Shown piece by piece: positions 38,512-47,913 of a stretch of 64,000 bases of DNA. Source of the stretch: Hyphomicrobiales bacterium. GTDB taxonomy: Bacteria; Pseudomonadota; Alphaproteobacteria; Rhizobiales; MH13. Position 1 is the stretch's first letter; the number at the start of each line of letters is the position of its first letter. The notes beneath the pieces are model-generated. The model saw only the letters and a list, made by a program, of their open reading frames with translations, was not told the DNA's origin and searched no databases. The stretch is taken from positions 989,501 to 1,053,500 of the forward strand of contig JAEPOK010000002.1 in the NCBI GenBank assembly GCA_017642935.1. Direction: 5' to 3'. The translations under genes and the position numbers were made by a program.

Positions 38512-39702
38512 TTAGCCAACGGCCTTGACGATTTTCTGGGCGGCGTCGTCGAGATCATCGGCGGCGATGACGTTGAGCCCGGAAGAGTTGATGATGGCCT
38601 TGCCTTCCTCAACCTTGGTACCTTCCAAGCGCACAACCAGCGGCACTTGCAGGCCGACATCTTTGACCGCCTGCACCACGCCCTCGGCGATCACATCGCA
38701 GCGCATGATGCCGCCGAAAATGTTCACCAGAATGCCCTTCACATTGGGATCAGCCGTGATGATCTTGAAGGCTGCCGTAACCTTTTCGGTGGTCGCGCCG
38801 CCCCCAACATCAAGGAAGTTGGCAGGCTCTTTGCCGTAAAGCTTGATGATGTCCATGGTTGCCATGGCAAGGCCTGCGCCATTGACCATGCAGCCGATAT
38901 CGCCATCCAGCGCGACATAGGCGAGGTCATATTTCGAGGCTTCGATTTCCTTCTCGTCTTCCTCGGTCTTGTCGCGCAGCTCCATCACATCGGGGTGGCG
39001 GAAGAGGGCATTACCGTCGAAGGAGACCTTGGCATCGAGCACCCGCAAATGCCCGTCTTTCATGACGATCAGCGGATTGATCTCAAGCAGGCTCATGTCC
39101 TTCTCGGTGAAGGCCTTGTAGAGGATCGGGAACAGCGACTTGCCGTCTTCGGCTGCTGCACCATCGAGCTCGAAGGCCGCGTTTAGCTTGGCCGCCGTCG
39201 CATCATCGACACCAGCATCCACGTCCACGTCGATGGTGTGGATCTTGTCCGGGGTCTCTTCGGCCACCGCTTCAATGTCCATGCCGCCTTCGGTGGAGGC
39301 AACAAAGGAGACCTTGCCGGTTTCACGGTTCACCAGGATCGAGCAGTAGAGTTCGCGGTCGATGTCGGCGCCATCTTCCAAATAGAGACGATTGACCTGT
39401 TTGCCCGCCTCGCCGGTCTGTTTGGTGACCAGCGTGTTGCCGAGCATCTCTCCAACATGGGAGAGCACTTCATCCTTGGAGAAGGCCAGGCGCACGCCAC
39501 CTTTGGCGTCCGGGCCGAGCTCTTTGAATTTGCCCTTGCCGCGACCGCCGGCATGGATTTGGCTTTTCACAACCCAGACCGGGCCGCCCAGCTTGTCGGC
39601 GGCGGCAGGCGCGTCGGCGGCATCAAGCAGCGGGACGCCATCGGCGACCGGAGCGCCAAAACTCTTCAGCAGGGCCTTGGCCTGATATTCATGGATGTTC
39701 AT
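38512..39702 (-). CDS. sucC: Succinyl-CoA ligase (ADP-forming) subunit beta
   Basis: Beta subunit of succinyl-CoA synthetase. It has 396 residues. The N-terminal ATP-grasp domain begins [20 protein letters not shown] and continues [20 protein letters not shown]; the C-terminal CoA-ligase domain has [20 protein letters not shown] and [20 protein letters not shown]. Nucleotide specificity cannot be read safely, but ADP-forming enzymes are usual in the group. Transcription runs from mdh through a secreted protein gene to sucC, then a methyltransferase gene and sucD. Confidence 0.97.
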   Translation of the reverse strand: MNIHEYQAKALLKSFGAPVADGVPLLDAADAPAAADKLGGPVWVVKSQIHAGGRGKGKFKELGPDAKGGVRLAFSKDEVLSHVGEMLGNTLVTKQTGEAGKQVNRLYLEDGADIDRELYCSILVNRETGKVSFVASTEGGMDIEAVAEETPDKIHTIDVDVDAGVDDATAAKLNAAFELDGAAAEDGKSLFPILYKAFTEKDMSLLEINPLIVMKDGHLRVLDAKVSFDGNALFRHPDVMELRDKTEEDEKEIEASKYDLAYVALDGDIGCMVNGAGLAMATMDIIKLYGKEPANFLDVGGGATTEKVTAAFKIITADPNVKGILVNIFGGIMRCDVIAEGVVQAVKDVGLQVPLVVRLEGTKVEEGKAIINSSGLNVIAADDLDDAAQKIVKAVG

Positions 39703-39735
39703 GTCATATCCTAGGTTGGATGCGTATCAGTTGGG

Positions 39736-41052
39736 TTAGTTCAGAAGAAAGGGGAAGAAGCCGCGCCCGCGGCCAACAAGGGTTTCGAAGCTGCGCCAAT
39801 TGGCGTCGCTGATGAGGGTGCCTTCTTCGACGGCGTAGAGAATGCCGGCGCCCTGGATGATGCCGAGCAGGTTATAGGATTGCGGCGCGTCGAGCATGGT
39901 GCGGATATTGATGCCGTGTGTTCCGCCTCGTGTGCCGAGCCGCCAGTGGGGGGCGAGAAGCTCCCCTTCAAGCAGCGCTTCCAGATCATCGAGAACGGCC
40001 AGCCAGGCAGGACCTGTGCCGCCTGGAAAGTCGATGCCGAGACCTGAGGTTTGACCGTCGTTGGGTATCCATTCGCGCGTTTGATCGGTTTCCGCCCCGA
40101 CGCGCTGCCAAAAGGTTCGGTTTTCCTCGACCATCGCCAGCATATGAAGACGTGCACTTTGCGTGCGCTCCGCGTCGGGTTGTTGCTCGAGCACGCGGAT
40201 GACGGTGGCGGCAAGATCCACCCAAAGCGCATCGTCCCCGGTGAAGCCAGGGTTGTTTCGGCGGCTCCAGGCGTCGAGTTGCGCCCCGGCGCCCAAAACC
40301 TCGTCGATTGTCGCGGCGGGCGCAAACGCCAGAACCATGTCGCTGGTGGTGGACAGTAGGTGGGTGTAGGCGGCGAGCCAGGCGGCATCGGATTGGTCGA
40401 AGTCGATCACCAAGGCGCCAGGACTATCGTTGACCCCAGCGAGCGCTCCACGTCCGCCAATCGCCACAGCGCCAATTGCGAGCAATTGTTCAGCGTCCTG
40501 GCGTACGCCATCGGCGTTTGCGTCCATCCAGACACTGGAAAGATCGATGGTGGCGGTGAACTCTGCCCCATCGTCAATCCGGCCGAGCGTTTCGCGCGCA
40601 GCGACCATCTGTGAATCAAGGTCGGCGAAGATCGTTTCAATGAAGGCACCGGAAAATGGTTCCGGCGCTGGATTGGTCGGAAGCTCCAGACGCAGCACGG
40701 GCAAAAGGTCCAGACCGTCGGTCACGCCCAGGCGATACCGCGTTTGCAGCGCCAGTTCGACGCCGCGCAGGAACTGCGCACCTGCGAGGGTGAAGCGATC
40801 GGCGTCGCTGAGATCTTCCTGCGCATGCAACCGTTCGATCATCGGCTGCAAACCTTCGGCGAACGAGATGGCATTCTCATCGACAAGAACCGGGGTTTCT
40901 GTCGGCGATTCTGCCGGTGCGGGCGATTGCGTGGATGGCCCCTTTTGCGCCAGCGCCGCTCCATTGCCTGCGAACAGCATTACTCCCAACGCCAGGGCGC
41001 AAGCCGCTGGCGCTGGGACTGATCTGCGCTGCGCAGGGAGAGGCGATGGCAT
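39736..41052 (-). CDS. Secreted protein of unknown function between mdh and sucC
   Basis: A 438-residue predicted periplasmic protein. A signal peptide spans about residues 1-36 (AACALALGVMLFAGNGAALA, then QKG), followed by a Pro/Ser/Thr-rich linker to about 55. The remainder is largely helical, without cysteine pairs or a recognised catalytic motif; SLGIDFPGGTGPAW-type wording is not present, but GLGIDFPGGTGPAWLAVLDD is, around residue 345. I cannot assign a family. It is 33 bp from sucC and 34 bp from mdh on the same strand, so almost certainly transcribed with them. Confidence 0.68.
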   Translation of the reverse strand: MPSPLPAQRRSVPAPAACALALGVMLFAGNGAALAQKGPSTQSPAPAESPTETPVLVDENAISFAEGLQPMIERLHAQEDLSDADRFTLAGAQFLRGVELALQTRYRLGVTDGLDLLPVLRLELPTNPAPEPFSGAFIETIFADLDSQMVAARETLGRIDDGAEFTATIDLSSVWMDANADGVRQDAEQLLAIGAVAIGGRGALAGVNDSPGALVIDFDQSDAAWLAAYTHLLSTTSDMVLAFAPAATIDEVLGAGAQLDAWSRRNNPGFTGDDALWVDLAATVIRVLEQQPDAERTQSARLHMLAMVEENRTFWQRVGAETDQTREWIPNDGQTSGLGIDFPGGTGPAWLAVLDDLEALLEGELLAPHWRLGTRGGTHGINIRTMLDAPQSYNLLGIIQGAGILYAVEEGTLISDANWRSFETLVGRGRGFFPFLLN

Positions 41053-41086
41053 GCGAGCCGTCCTTTAAGGCCGTGGCGGGCTGGAG

Positions 41087-42049
<963 letters not shown>

Positions 42050-42150
42050 TCATTCCCCCTGGGACGCTCGTCCCGTTAGGACGCTTCACGCTTCAAACCG
42101 ATTGCGGAAGCGCCGCGTCAGGCGCCGATTTCGCGCCGATAGAACACAGG

Positions 42151-42165
42151 TGACGTTAAGGTAAG
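42151..42165 (-). promoter_or_regulatory. Copy 1 of palindromic motif upstream of mdh
   Basis: TGACGTTAAGGTAAG, sharing 14 of 15 bases with the copy at 42255-42269. The right half GGTAAG and the centre ACGTTAA are identical. It lies 102 bp upstream of the mdh start codon. It is probably a regulator site together with copy 2; the regulator is unknown. Confidence 0.45.
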
Positions 42166-42183
42166 GAGCCTCGTTGCCGTCGT

Positions 42184-42223
42184 TTGGGTCGTATACCCAA
42201 GGTTCGCCCAAGGCAAGTTGGGC
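42184..42223. promoter_or_regulatory. Two consecutive inverted repeats in the zapE-mdh gap
   Basis: TTGGGT-N5-ACCCAA (42184-42200) is followed 5 bp later by GCCCAA-N6-TTGGGC (42206-42223). Both are perfect 6-bp inverted repeats built from the same TTGGG/CCCAA element. No T-run follows on the minus strand, so they are more likely operator sites or mRNA structure than terminators. Confidence 0.4.
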
Positions 42224-42253
42224 AAACGCATAAGATCGCTGACTTCTCAATAG

Positions 42254-42269
42254 CTTACGTTAAGGTAAG
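42254..42269 (-). promoter_or_regulatory. Copy 2 of palindromic motif upstream of mdh
   Basis: CTTACGTTAAGGTAAG is a 16-bp palindrome with one mismatched base pair (arms CTTAC/GTAAG, centre TTAA). It is 205 bp upstream of the mdh start and resembles the element TTACGTTGACGTAA found upstream of sdhC (61769-61782). Confidence 0.5.
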
Positions 42270-42307
42270 GTCGAAGTGTGTTCGATTGGGCTTTGAGAGA
42301 GGGTGCG

Positions 42308-43501
42308 TTAGGCCGCCATGGCGCGCCGCTGAGCCCGCAGATAGTCCTCTGAGCGCATGTCGATGAGCCGGGATGCGGTCCGATCAAAGGCGAAGGCTTC
42401 ATTTCCGTTCGGCGCCGAGTAGAGCTCATGGGGTTCGCCATCGGCCGAGGCGATCAATTTGGTGCGTGTGTCGTACATGGCATCGATCAACGTGATGAAG
42501 CGTTTGGCCTCGTTGCGCTTGTCGACACCCATGCGGGGAATGCCGTCGATCATCAGCGTGTGGAAGTGGTGACAAAGCGCCAAGTAATCCTCGGCGCCGA
42601 GTGGCTGAGCGCACAATTGGTCGAAGGTGAAGCGCGCCACGCCATGGGCCTGATGCGGGACCGCCACTTCACGGCCTTTGACTTTAATCGCATAGGCCTC
42701 GCCTTCATGGTGATTGGTAAGACGGCCCCAGGCGTCATCCATCGCATGATCGGAAACCGGGCCAAGCGGATTGTACCAGGTCGGCGCGGCACCCAGCTTG
42801 TCGATGCGATAGTCCTTGTCAGCATCCAGTTCGAAGATATCGACATGGCGATGCAGCATCTCGACGAATGGCATGAACAGGGCGCGGTTGAGACCGTCCT
42901 TGTAGAGTTCGGAGGGGATAACGTTGGACGTGGCAACCAGAACGACGCCGCGTTGAAACAGTTGGGTAAACAGACGGCCGAGGATCATGGCGTCGGCTAT
43001 ATCGACGACGTGAAACTCGTCGAAACAGATGAGCATGGATTCGTTTGCAATGGCCTGGGCCACGGGCGGAATAGGGTCGTCCTGCTTCGTGGTGCCGGCC
43101 TTCAGCGCCTGCCTGTGGGCGTGGATGCGGTCGTGCACATCGGCCATGAAGGTGTGGAAGTGCGAGCGGCGTTTGCGTTTGATGGCGGCGACATCGAAAA
43201 AGAGATCCATCAGCATGGTCTTGCCACGCCCGACGCCGCCCCAAAGATAAAGGCCTTTGATGGGCGGGGCGGCCGCCTTGCGCTTGGCAAACAGCCAGCC
43301 CAGCGCGCTGGATTTGCGCGCCAGGCGCAGCTCGGCCAGTTCGGCATTGAGTTGATCAAGCGCGGCGGCGGCGCGCCGTTGAACAGGATCGTCGCTGAGT
43401 TCCTTGGCCTGGATCAACGCCTGGTAACGCTCGATGACCTGCAAATGCGCCGGAAGCAGCGGGGCGGCTGGTTTGGGATCGGACAGGCGGTTGGAAGCCA
43501 A
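42308..43501 (-). CDS. zapE: Cell division ATPase ZapE (AFG1-like)
   Basis: AAA+ ATPase of 397 residues of the ZapE/AFG1 family, associated with the divisome under stress in E. coli and with mitochondrial AFG1 homologues. The Walker A motif YLWGGVGRGKTMLMDLFFD is near residue 85, Walker B in LICFDEFHVVDIADAMILGR near 160, and an arginine-finger region near IDGIPRMGVDKRNEAKRFIT. The frame opens only at TTG (43501), 10 bp after the lipoprotein gene's stop, with no ATG or GTG before residue 20. It lies upstream of mdh, a common arrangement in this order. Confidence 0.94.
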   Translation of the reverse strand: MASNRLSDPKPAAPLLPAHLQVIERYQALIQAKELSDDPVQRRAAAALDQLNAELAELRLARKSSALGWLFAKRKAAAPPIKGLYLWGGVGRGKTMLMDLFFDVAAIKRKRRSHFHTFMADVHDRIHAHRQALKAGTTKQDDPIPPVAQAIANESMLICFDEFHVVDIADAMILGRLFTQLFQRGVVLVATSNVIPSELYKDGLNRALFMPFVEMLHRHVDIFELDADKDYRIDKLGAAPTWYNPLGPVSDHAMDDAWGRLTNHHEGEAYAIKVKGREVAVPHQAHGVARFTFDQLCAQPLGAEDYLALCHHFHTLMIDGIPRMGVDKRNEAKRFITLIDAMYDTRTKLIASADGEPHELYSAPNGNEAFAFDRTASRLIDMRSEDYLRAQRRAMAA

Positions 43502-43511
43502 GGTCGCGCGC

Positions 43512-44141
43512 CTAGCGGAACAGGGTCAGAGCGCCGCCGGTATCAAGTTGACCGGCGTAGCGGGTCGGGCCAGTGCGGAACAGGCGGCCGATGGGCGCGC
43601 CTTCGGTATCGCGCAGCAGCACCTGCTGACCTTCGATCGACCAGGCGGTCAGGCCGCTCAATTGCACATCGCCACAGTTGCGGGTCGAGGCGCGATAGCC
43701 GCCCTGCCAGGTGGTCAGCGAAAGGTTGATCGAGCAGGTGGCTACGGGCGTTGCCGCGGACCAAGCGCCGATAAGATCGTCTTCGCTTACCTCTGAGGCG
43801 CCGCCCGGTGGCTCGGGAAGCGGGGCGCTTGCCAAACCAGCTGCATCCAAGGGGGCATTGGGATCCAAGGGCGCGTTGGGATCAAAAGGTGCGTTGGGGT
43901 CGGTCCCGGCAACATCCTCAAGCGACTGGCTTTCAATCGTCGGTTCTTGGCCGAATGTTATCGGTTGCGGCAGGCTATTGGCGGTGACGGTCGTCGTTGG
44001 CACCGGTGGAAGCGGACGCAGCTGATTGCCACCGCTCATGCAGCCGGCGAGCAGCAAGGCTGACGCGCATGTGAACATTAGGGGTGTAAGCGCGGGTTTG
44101 GCTGAGGGCGTCGCCGCCTTTGCGCGCGCTGAAAATACCAT
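43512..44141 (-). CDS. AprI/Inh family protease-inhibitor-like lipoprotein
   Basis: A 209-residue predicted lipoprotein. A lipobox ALLLAGCMSGG lies near residue 33. A Pro/Ala-rich linker follows that includes three consecutive DPNAP units (about residues 80-95), then an AprI/Inh-type beta-barrel domain of about 95 residues: IGAWSAATPVATCSINLSLT, ending RYAGQLDTGGALTLFR, with a Cys pair. Characterised Inh proteins inhibit secreted serralysin-type proteases in the periplasm; no such protease is in the window. The ATG at 44141 is preferred to a frame start at 44330 because AGAGGA lies about 12 nt upstream and the lipobox then sits at the right distance. Confidence 0.78.
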   Translation of the reverse strand: MVFSARAKAATPSAKPALTPLMFTCASALLLAGCMSGGNQLRPLPPVPTTTVTANSLPQPITFGQEPTIESQSLEDVAGTDPNAPFDPNAPLDPNAPLDAAGLASAPLPEPPGGASEVSEDDLIGAWSAATPVATCSINLSLTTWQGGYRASTRNCGDVQLSGLTAWSIEGQQVLLRDTEGAPIGRLFRTGPTRYAGQLDTGGALTLFR

Positions 44142-44298
44142 TGGGGCCAATCCTCTGCCATTGCAGCAATGTGTCGGGGCTCGGGTCGAGCCCAACAGGC
44201 GCTTTATAGCCATCGGCTTAAACAATGCACAACACGCCATCTGACCAAGCGTTACAGACGCCCGGGCAATTCGCATCCGCAGCGCGTCAGCAGGATGT

Positions 44299-44796
44299 CT
44301 AGGCAGAGTTGGCGAAAGGATTGTCGGCAACGGCGTCCATCGCCGTCAGTTCAGCCACCAAGTCCTTGACCGGGCCGCCCAGCTCTTCGGCAAGACGCAA
44401 AAAGTCCAGATAGCGCGTGCCGGGGGCATCGCTGTTATCAGTAGCTGTCGGTGGCGTGATGTCCCAGTGGCGCACATCAACACCTTCGCCGAGGGCGAGT
44501 TTGGTGGCGGTCGGCAGTTTGGCACCCAGGAGTACGACATGGTCGATGCGCGGGGCACCGGCAAACGCATAGAGCGCCAATGGTTTCAAAGACAGGCCGG
44601 ATGTGTCGAGCTTCAGCCGCTGCATGGCGCGCAGCATCACAGGGTCGGAATTGGCTGCATCGCTGGTCGTTGCCGAATAGACGCGCAGCGGCATCGGGCC
44701 AGCAGCATTGCGCGCGCAATCAAGCGCCAACGCTTCTGCCAACATGCCCAAACCAACGCCTTCAGCGCCGACAAACAAAACACTGCGATCAAACAT
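44299..44796 (-). CDS. Low-molecular-weight phosphatase-like protein lacking the catalytic loop
   Basis: A 165-residue cytoplasmic protein. The N-terminus SVLFVGAEGVGLGMLAEALA lines up with the LMW tyrosine phosphatase/arsenate reductase start VLFVCxxNxxRSPMAEAL, including the strand and the MAEAL helix. However, the nucleophilic Cys is Gly and the Arg of the CX5R loop is absent. A later HWDITPPTATDNSD segment resembles the HW-x-x-PDP general-acid region, with the Asp shifted or missing. So the fold is inferred from these two regions, and catalysis looks impossible by the usual mechanism. It lies 157 bp upstream of the lipoprotein gene on the same strand. Confidence 0.65.
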   Translation of the reverse strand: MFDRSVLFVGAEGVGLGMLAEALALDCARNAAGPMPLRVYSATTSDAANSDPVMLRAMQRLKLDTSGLSLKPLALYAFAGAPRIDHVVLLGAKLPTATKLALGEGVDVRHWDITPPTATDNSDAPGTRYLDFLRLAEELGGPVKDLVAELTAMDAVADNPFANSA

Positions 44797-44962
44797 ATTC
44801 CGCCTTCTGTGCTCCCGGTGGTTGCGTCACGATAAGCGCGGTTGATTGGGGTCTTCTGCCCCGAATCGGTTGACCGAATCTTGCCGCGCTGGACGCCTTT
44901 GATGAGCGGGTCGTAGGTCCCAATCTCAACAAAAGTATGACACGACCGATACCGGTTTCTGC

Positions 44963-45205
44963 TCAGTCCTGCAAGGTGCCGACAAGGGAAGCCACAGTGG
45001 ATTCATCCTCCAACTGCATGGCCGCCGCCACCAGGGCCACGGCACGCGGATGCAGCGGTATATCGCCGTCGGGAATGGCGATGGACACGACACCGTCGGC
45101 ACTGACACTGACGCAAACCTGGTCGGCCGGCACATGGGTGCCGTCAGCATGTGTCGCAGTGATCAGCCGGATCGGCTTATCTTTTTTTGGTGTCGTCGTG
45201 GCCAT
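44963..45205 (-). CDS. Small protein of unknown function
   Basis: An 80-residue soluble protein, not recognised. It begins with a basic Lys/Thr-rich tail, then short strands (IRLITATHADGTHVPADQVC, VSVSADGVVSIAIPDGDIPL) and ends in an Ala/Val/Leu-rich helix (PRAVALVAAAMQLEDESTVA). No signal peptide or catalytic motif is seen. Codon use looks like its neighbours, and it is on the same strand as msrA, 75 bp downstream of it. It could be a real small gene or a chance frame; the amphipathic C-terminal helix favours real. Confidence 0.5.
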   Translation of the reverse strand: MATTTPKKDKPIRLITATHADGTHVPADQVCVSVSADGVVSIAIPDGDIPLHPRAVALVAAAMQLEDESTVASLVGTLQD

Positions 45206-45280
45206 GCCATTACCGTCTCACGGGCCGCCGCGCGGTGCAAGCAAGAGGCCAAAGCATGCCTAACGCGCAGCCTATCTGGA

Positions 45281-45946
45281 TCAGTGATCGACGCCAGCAT
45301 AGGCGTCTTCACCCCACCGCGCTTCGACTGTGCGGTCGCGGCGGCAAGAGGCGCGGTAGAACTGATAGCGCAGCGGGTTCTTCTGATAATAGTTCTGATG
45401 GTACTCCTCGGCCGGCCAGAAGCGTGGTGCATCGACGATCTCGGTTGCGACGGCCTCTCCAAGCGCTTCTGAGGCGGCAGCGGCAGCGGCTTCAGCGATC
45501 GCGCGCTGGTCCTCGTCCAAAACGTAGATGGCGGTCGAATAGGAGTGACCCCGGTCGCAGAATTGACCGCCGCCATCGAGTGGATCGACCGTGCGGAAAA
45601 AACTGTGGGTCAGTTCCTCATAGGTCACTACAGATGGATCGTAGGTGATCTCGACGGCTTCACGGTCGCCTGCGCCGACATGGGTTTGATAGGTCGGGTT
45701 GGGCAATCGCCCACCGATGTAACCCGACACGGTCTGGAGCACGCCTTCAACGTGATCAAAATCCTTTTCAACACACCAGAAACAGCCGCCGGCGAAGATG
45801 GCGGTTTGTGTTTCACCGGCAGCACTGACGGGCTGTTCGGTGGTGGACGACTGGCTGTGTGCGCCGGTGGCCAAGGCAAGGGCGCCCAGGGCAGCCAGAG
45901 CAGCTGAGCCCAGGGCGAGGGCGGTGCGGCGGGAGAAGTGGGCCAT
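45281..45946 (-). CDS. msrA: Exported peptide-methionine (S)-S-oxide reductase MsrA
   Basis: Reduces S-methionine sulphoxide in oxidised proteins. It has 221 residues from the ATG at 45946. The enzyme domain carries the catalytic AIFAGGCFWCVEKDFDHVEG, SGYIGGRLPNPTYQTHVGAG and the EEYHQNYYQKNP region. Unlike the usual cytoplasmic MsrA, the N-terminus FSRRTALALGSAALAALGAL has twin arginines and a hydrophobic core ending ATGAHSQS, a Tat-type signal, so it is predicted to act in the periplasm. GGAG lies 3 nt before the chosen ATG, which is close; another in-frame ATG lies 12 nt upstream. Confidence 0.92.
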   Translation of the reverse strand: MAHFSRRTALALGSAALAALGALALATGAHSQSSTTEQPVSAAGETQTAIFAGGCFWCVEKDFDHVEGVLQTVSGYIGGRLPNPTYQTHVGAGDREAVEITYDPSVVTYEELTHSFFRTVDPLDGGGQFCDRGHSYSTAIYVLDEDQRAIAEAAAAAASEALGEAVATEIVDAPRFWPAEEYHQNYYQKNPLRYQFYRASCRRDRTVEARWGEDAYAGVDH

Positions 45947-46017
45947 GATGGTCTCCATCGGTTTGTTCGATGCGGCCTATATGGTCGCTTTGCTCCCACC
46001 GCGCCAATCGCAATGCA

Positions 46018-47451
46018 TCACGGCTGCGTTAGCGGTTCGTCAGGTAGGTGCGGCGGTTGATCCTTCGGAGCGCGACCGGACCAGTCAATTTTCTGGGTGG
46101 TGAACATGGTCACTGCCAAAACACCGAAAGCGAAGAGAGATCCTGCAAGCAGGGCGTAATCTTCGAGCCGGAGGAAGAGGTAGAGCACGCCGAAGATCGA
46201 GGCGATCAGAGCAACAACCAGCGCTCCATATTTGGCGCTTTCCAGCGAGCGTGCGCAATAGGTGCCGATCAGCAGAGCGGTGGCCGTTCCGGCGAGCACA
46301 TAGGCGATCAGGAAGCCCAGATGCTCGGCGAGCGAGAGCAGCAAAATGTAGAACAGCACCAAAGCCAGGCCGACAAAAACATATTGCACCACGTGCACAC
46401 GTTTGCCGGTGCGCACCTCGATCACGAAAACGGAAAGAAAGACGACGCCGATGAAAAGGATCGCATATTTCAATGCGCGGTCGACGAGGGCGTAATAATC
46501 CACCGGCTGGAAGAAGCGTACGCCAAAGGCATCTTGGTTGAGCTGGCTGAGATAGGCGTTGCTGCCAAGCGTGAAAGCAAGCGGCACGGCGCGGGCCAGA
46601 TGCGGCACCTGCCACTGAGCGGAAAAGCCCACATCCTCCCGGATGGTCGAGGCTTCGGGAAGAGCCGCGCCGGTGAAGGATGGGTGTGGCCAGTTGCTGA
46701 CAATAGAAGCTGTCGTGTCGCGCGCCGTCGGGGTGATGAACAGCGAGTCCGAGCCATTGAGTGCCAGATCGATGCGAAACTGAAAGCCGCGCGGGTTGAC
46801 CAGAAAGAGGTTTGGCACGTGAATGCCCGTCAGAGCGTTGCTTTGAACGGACCGTGGACCGGCATAGTCCGCTTGGTTGGGCGGCGGCCCATCGATGCCG
46901 AGACTGGGCTCGAAGGGGCGGGGCTCGCCTTCCATTTGCAGCGTCACCGCGTTGCGGATGGCGCGGACTGACGATATGGCCAGCGACAGCCGCGCCTCAG
47001 ACCAGCGGAACCTGGCATTTTGGCCGGTGATCGCCTCGCCTGAGGGTTCGGCGAAGCTGCCCTCAAAGGCAATGTCGGCGCCGTAAACGGTGACGTCGAA
47101 GATACCGCGTGATCGCACCTCGGTGGTCGCATCGGCGGTGATGGTGAGATCATCGGGTAGAAAAACGGCCTCGCGGCGCACTGTGATCGTGGTTTCTTCA
47201 TTGTCGACGATGCGCGTTTCATCCACCTCGTAGGGCACCGTGATGAATGGGCCAATGAGCCGCTGCGAGCCGCCCCAGGTTTGGGCGATTTCGCGGGCGA
47301 CGTCGCGGGCCCTGTCTTCGCGTTCGGAGACCAAAAGCCAGATCAGCGAGGCTGGAATGAGCAGCAGCAGAGAGAGCACGCCAAGCGTGAAAAACTTGAA
47401 GCCCGGCGAGCGCATGAAGCGTCCGGAAGCATCAACGAAGGAAGTTGCCAT
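46018..47451 (-). CDS. creD: Cell envelope integrity protein CreD
   Basis: Inner-membrane protein of 477 residues. An N-terminal helix (LGVLSLLLLIPASLIWLLVS) is followed by a large periplasmic domain of about 270 residues and a cluster of C-terminal helices from about 330. Typical CreD elements are AQTWGGSQRLIGPFITVPYE and LFYILLLSLAEHLGFLIAYV. CreD in enterobacteria belongs to the CreBC regulon and affects envelope stability; no creBC genes are nearby, so regulation here is unknown. It lies 59 bp upstream of msrA on the same strand. Confidence 0.93.
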   Translation of the reverse strand: MATSFVDASGRFMRSPGFKFFTLGVLSLLLLIPASLIWLLVSEREDRARDVAREIAQTWGGSQRLIGPFITVPYEVDETRIVDNEETTITVRREAVFLPDDLTITADATTEVRSRGIFDVTVYGADIAFEGSFAEPSGEAITGQNARFRWSEARLSLAISSVRAIRNAVTLQMEGEPRPFEPSLGIDGPPPNQADYAGPRSVQSNALTGIHVPNLFLVNPRGFQFRIDLALNGSDSLFITPTARDTTASIVSNWPHPSFTGAALPEASTIREDVGFSAQWQVPHLARAVPLAFTLGSNAYLSQLNQDAFGVRFFQPVDYYALVDRALKYAILFIGVVFLSVFVIEVRTGKRVHVVQYVFVGLALVLFYILLLSLAEHLGFLIAYVLAGTATALLIGTYCARSLESAKYGALVVALIASIFGVLYLFLRLEDYALLAGSLFAFGVLAVTMFTTQKIDWSGRAPKDQPPHLPDEPLTQP

Positions 47452-47475
47452 GAAGAGTGCCGCCTAGAAATCGTG

Positions 47476-47492
47476 CGCGGATTTGATCCGCG
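47476..47492. repeat. Short inverted repeat upstream of creD
   Basis: CGCGGAT-TTG-ATCCGCG, a perfect 7-bp stem 24 bp upstream of the creD ATG. Its centre resembles the stem at 47944-47966, so both may be members of the small GC-rich palindromes scattered between genes in this order of bacteria. Confidence 0.45.
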
Positions 47493-47646
47493 TTTGCGCC
47501 CCGGCGTGACTGGCTAGGGGCCAATTGTGGCAGAGGTTGGCGTTACGTGAGGAGACAATTGGGTTTGGTTTGGGCGCGCCGCGTTCGGTCGTTTGAATGG
47601 ACAATGCCCGCTTGGTCGATAGAGTGGCGTGACAAGGAGTATGCCC

Positions 47647-47913
47647 ATGCGCTGTGAACATCGCGACCAGATAAAGCTCGATAGGCCCAGCGATGATGCC
47701 AAACAGGGCGCAGTTTGCGAAGCCTGCCAGGAGATCGGCGGGACCTGGCTGCACCTGCGCATGTGTTTGACCTGCGGCACGATCGGGTGCTGCGATGATA
47801 GCCCGAACCGCCACGCCCGCGCCCACGCAGAAACCGAAACCCATCCAATTATCACGTCCTATGAGGTCGGTGAGCGCTGGCGCTACTGCTTTATCGACAA
47901 CACATTGGTTTGA
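47647..47913 (+). CDS. UBP-type zinc finger protein
   Basis: An 88-residue protein consisting almost entirely of a UBP-type zinc finger (ZnF-UBP). It has the Cys/His ladder CEH at the start, VCEACQEIGGTWLHLRMCLT, CGTIGCCDDSPNRHARAHAE and a conserved ETHPIITSYE ending. In eukaryotes this fold binds free ubiquitin C-termini; the bacterial ligands are unknown. The start is decided by the ribosome binding site: AGGAG lies 7 nt before the ATG at 47647 but only 1 nt before the ATG at 47641. It is divergent from creD. Confidence 0.88.
   Translation: MRCEHRDQIKLDRPSDDAKQGAVCEACQEIGGTWLHLRMCLTCGTIGCCDDSPNRHARAHAETETHPIITSYEVGERWRYCFIDNTLV

Noticed and set aside
42428-43729. 433-residue plus-strand open frame
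   Set aside because: It is antisense to zapE and the lipoprotein gene; both have clear motifs on the minus strand, so the plus frame is a GC-rich shadow.
43840-43905. Tandem nucleotide repeat as a possible CRISPR or satellite
   Set aside because: It is the coding sequence of three DPNAP units in the lipoprotein linker, with no spacers.
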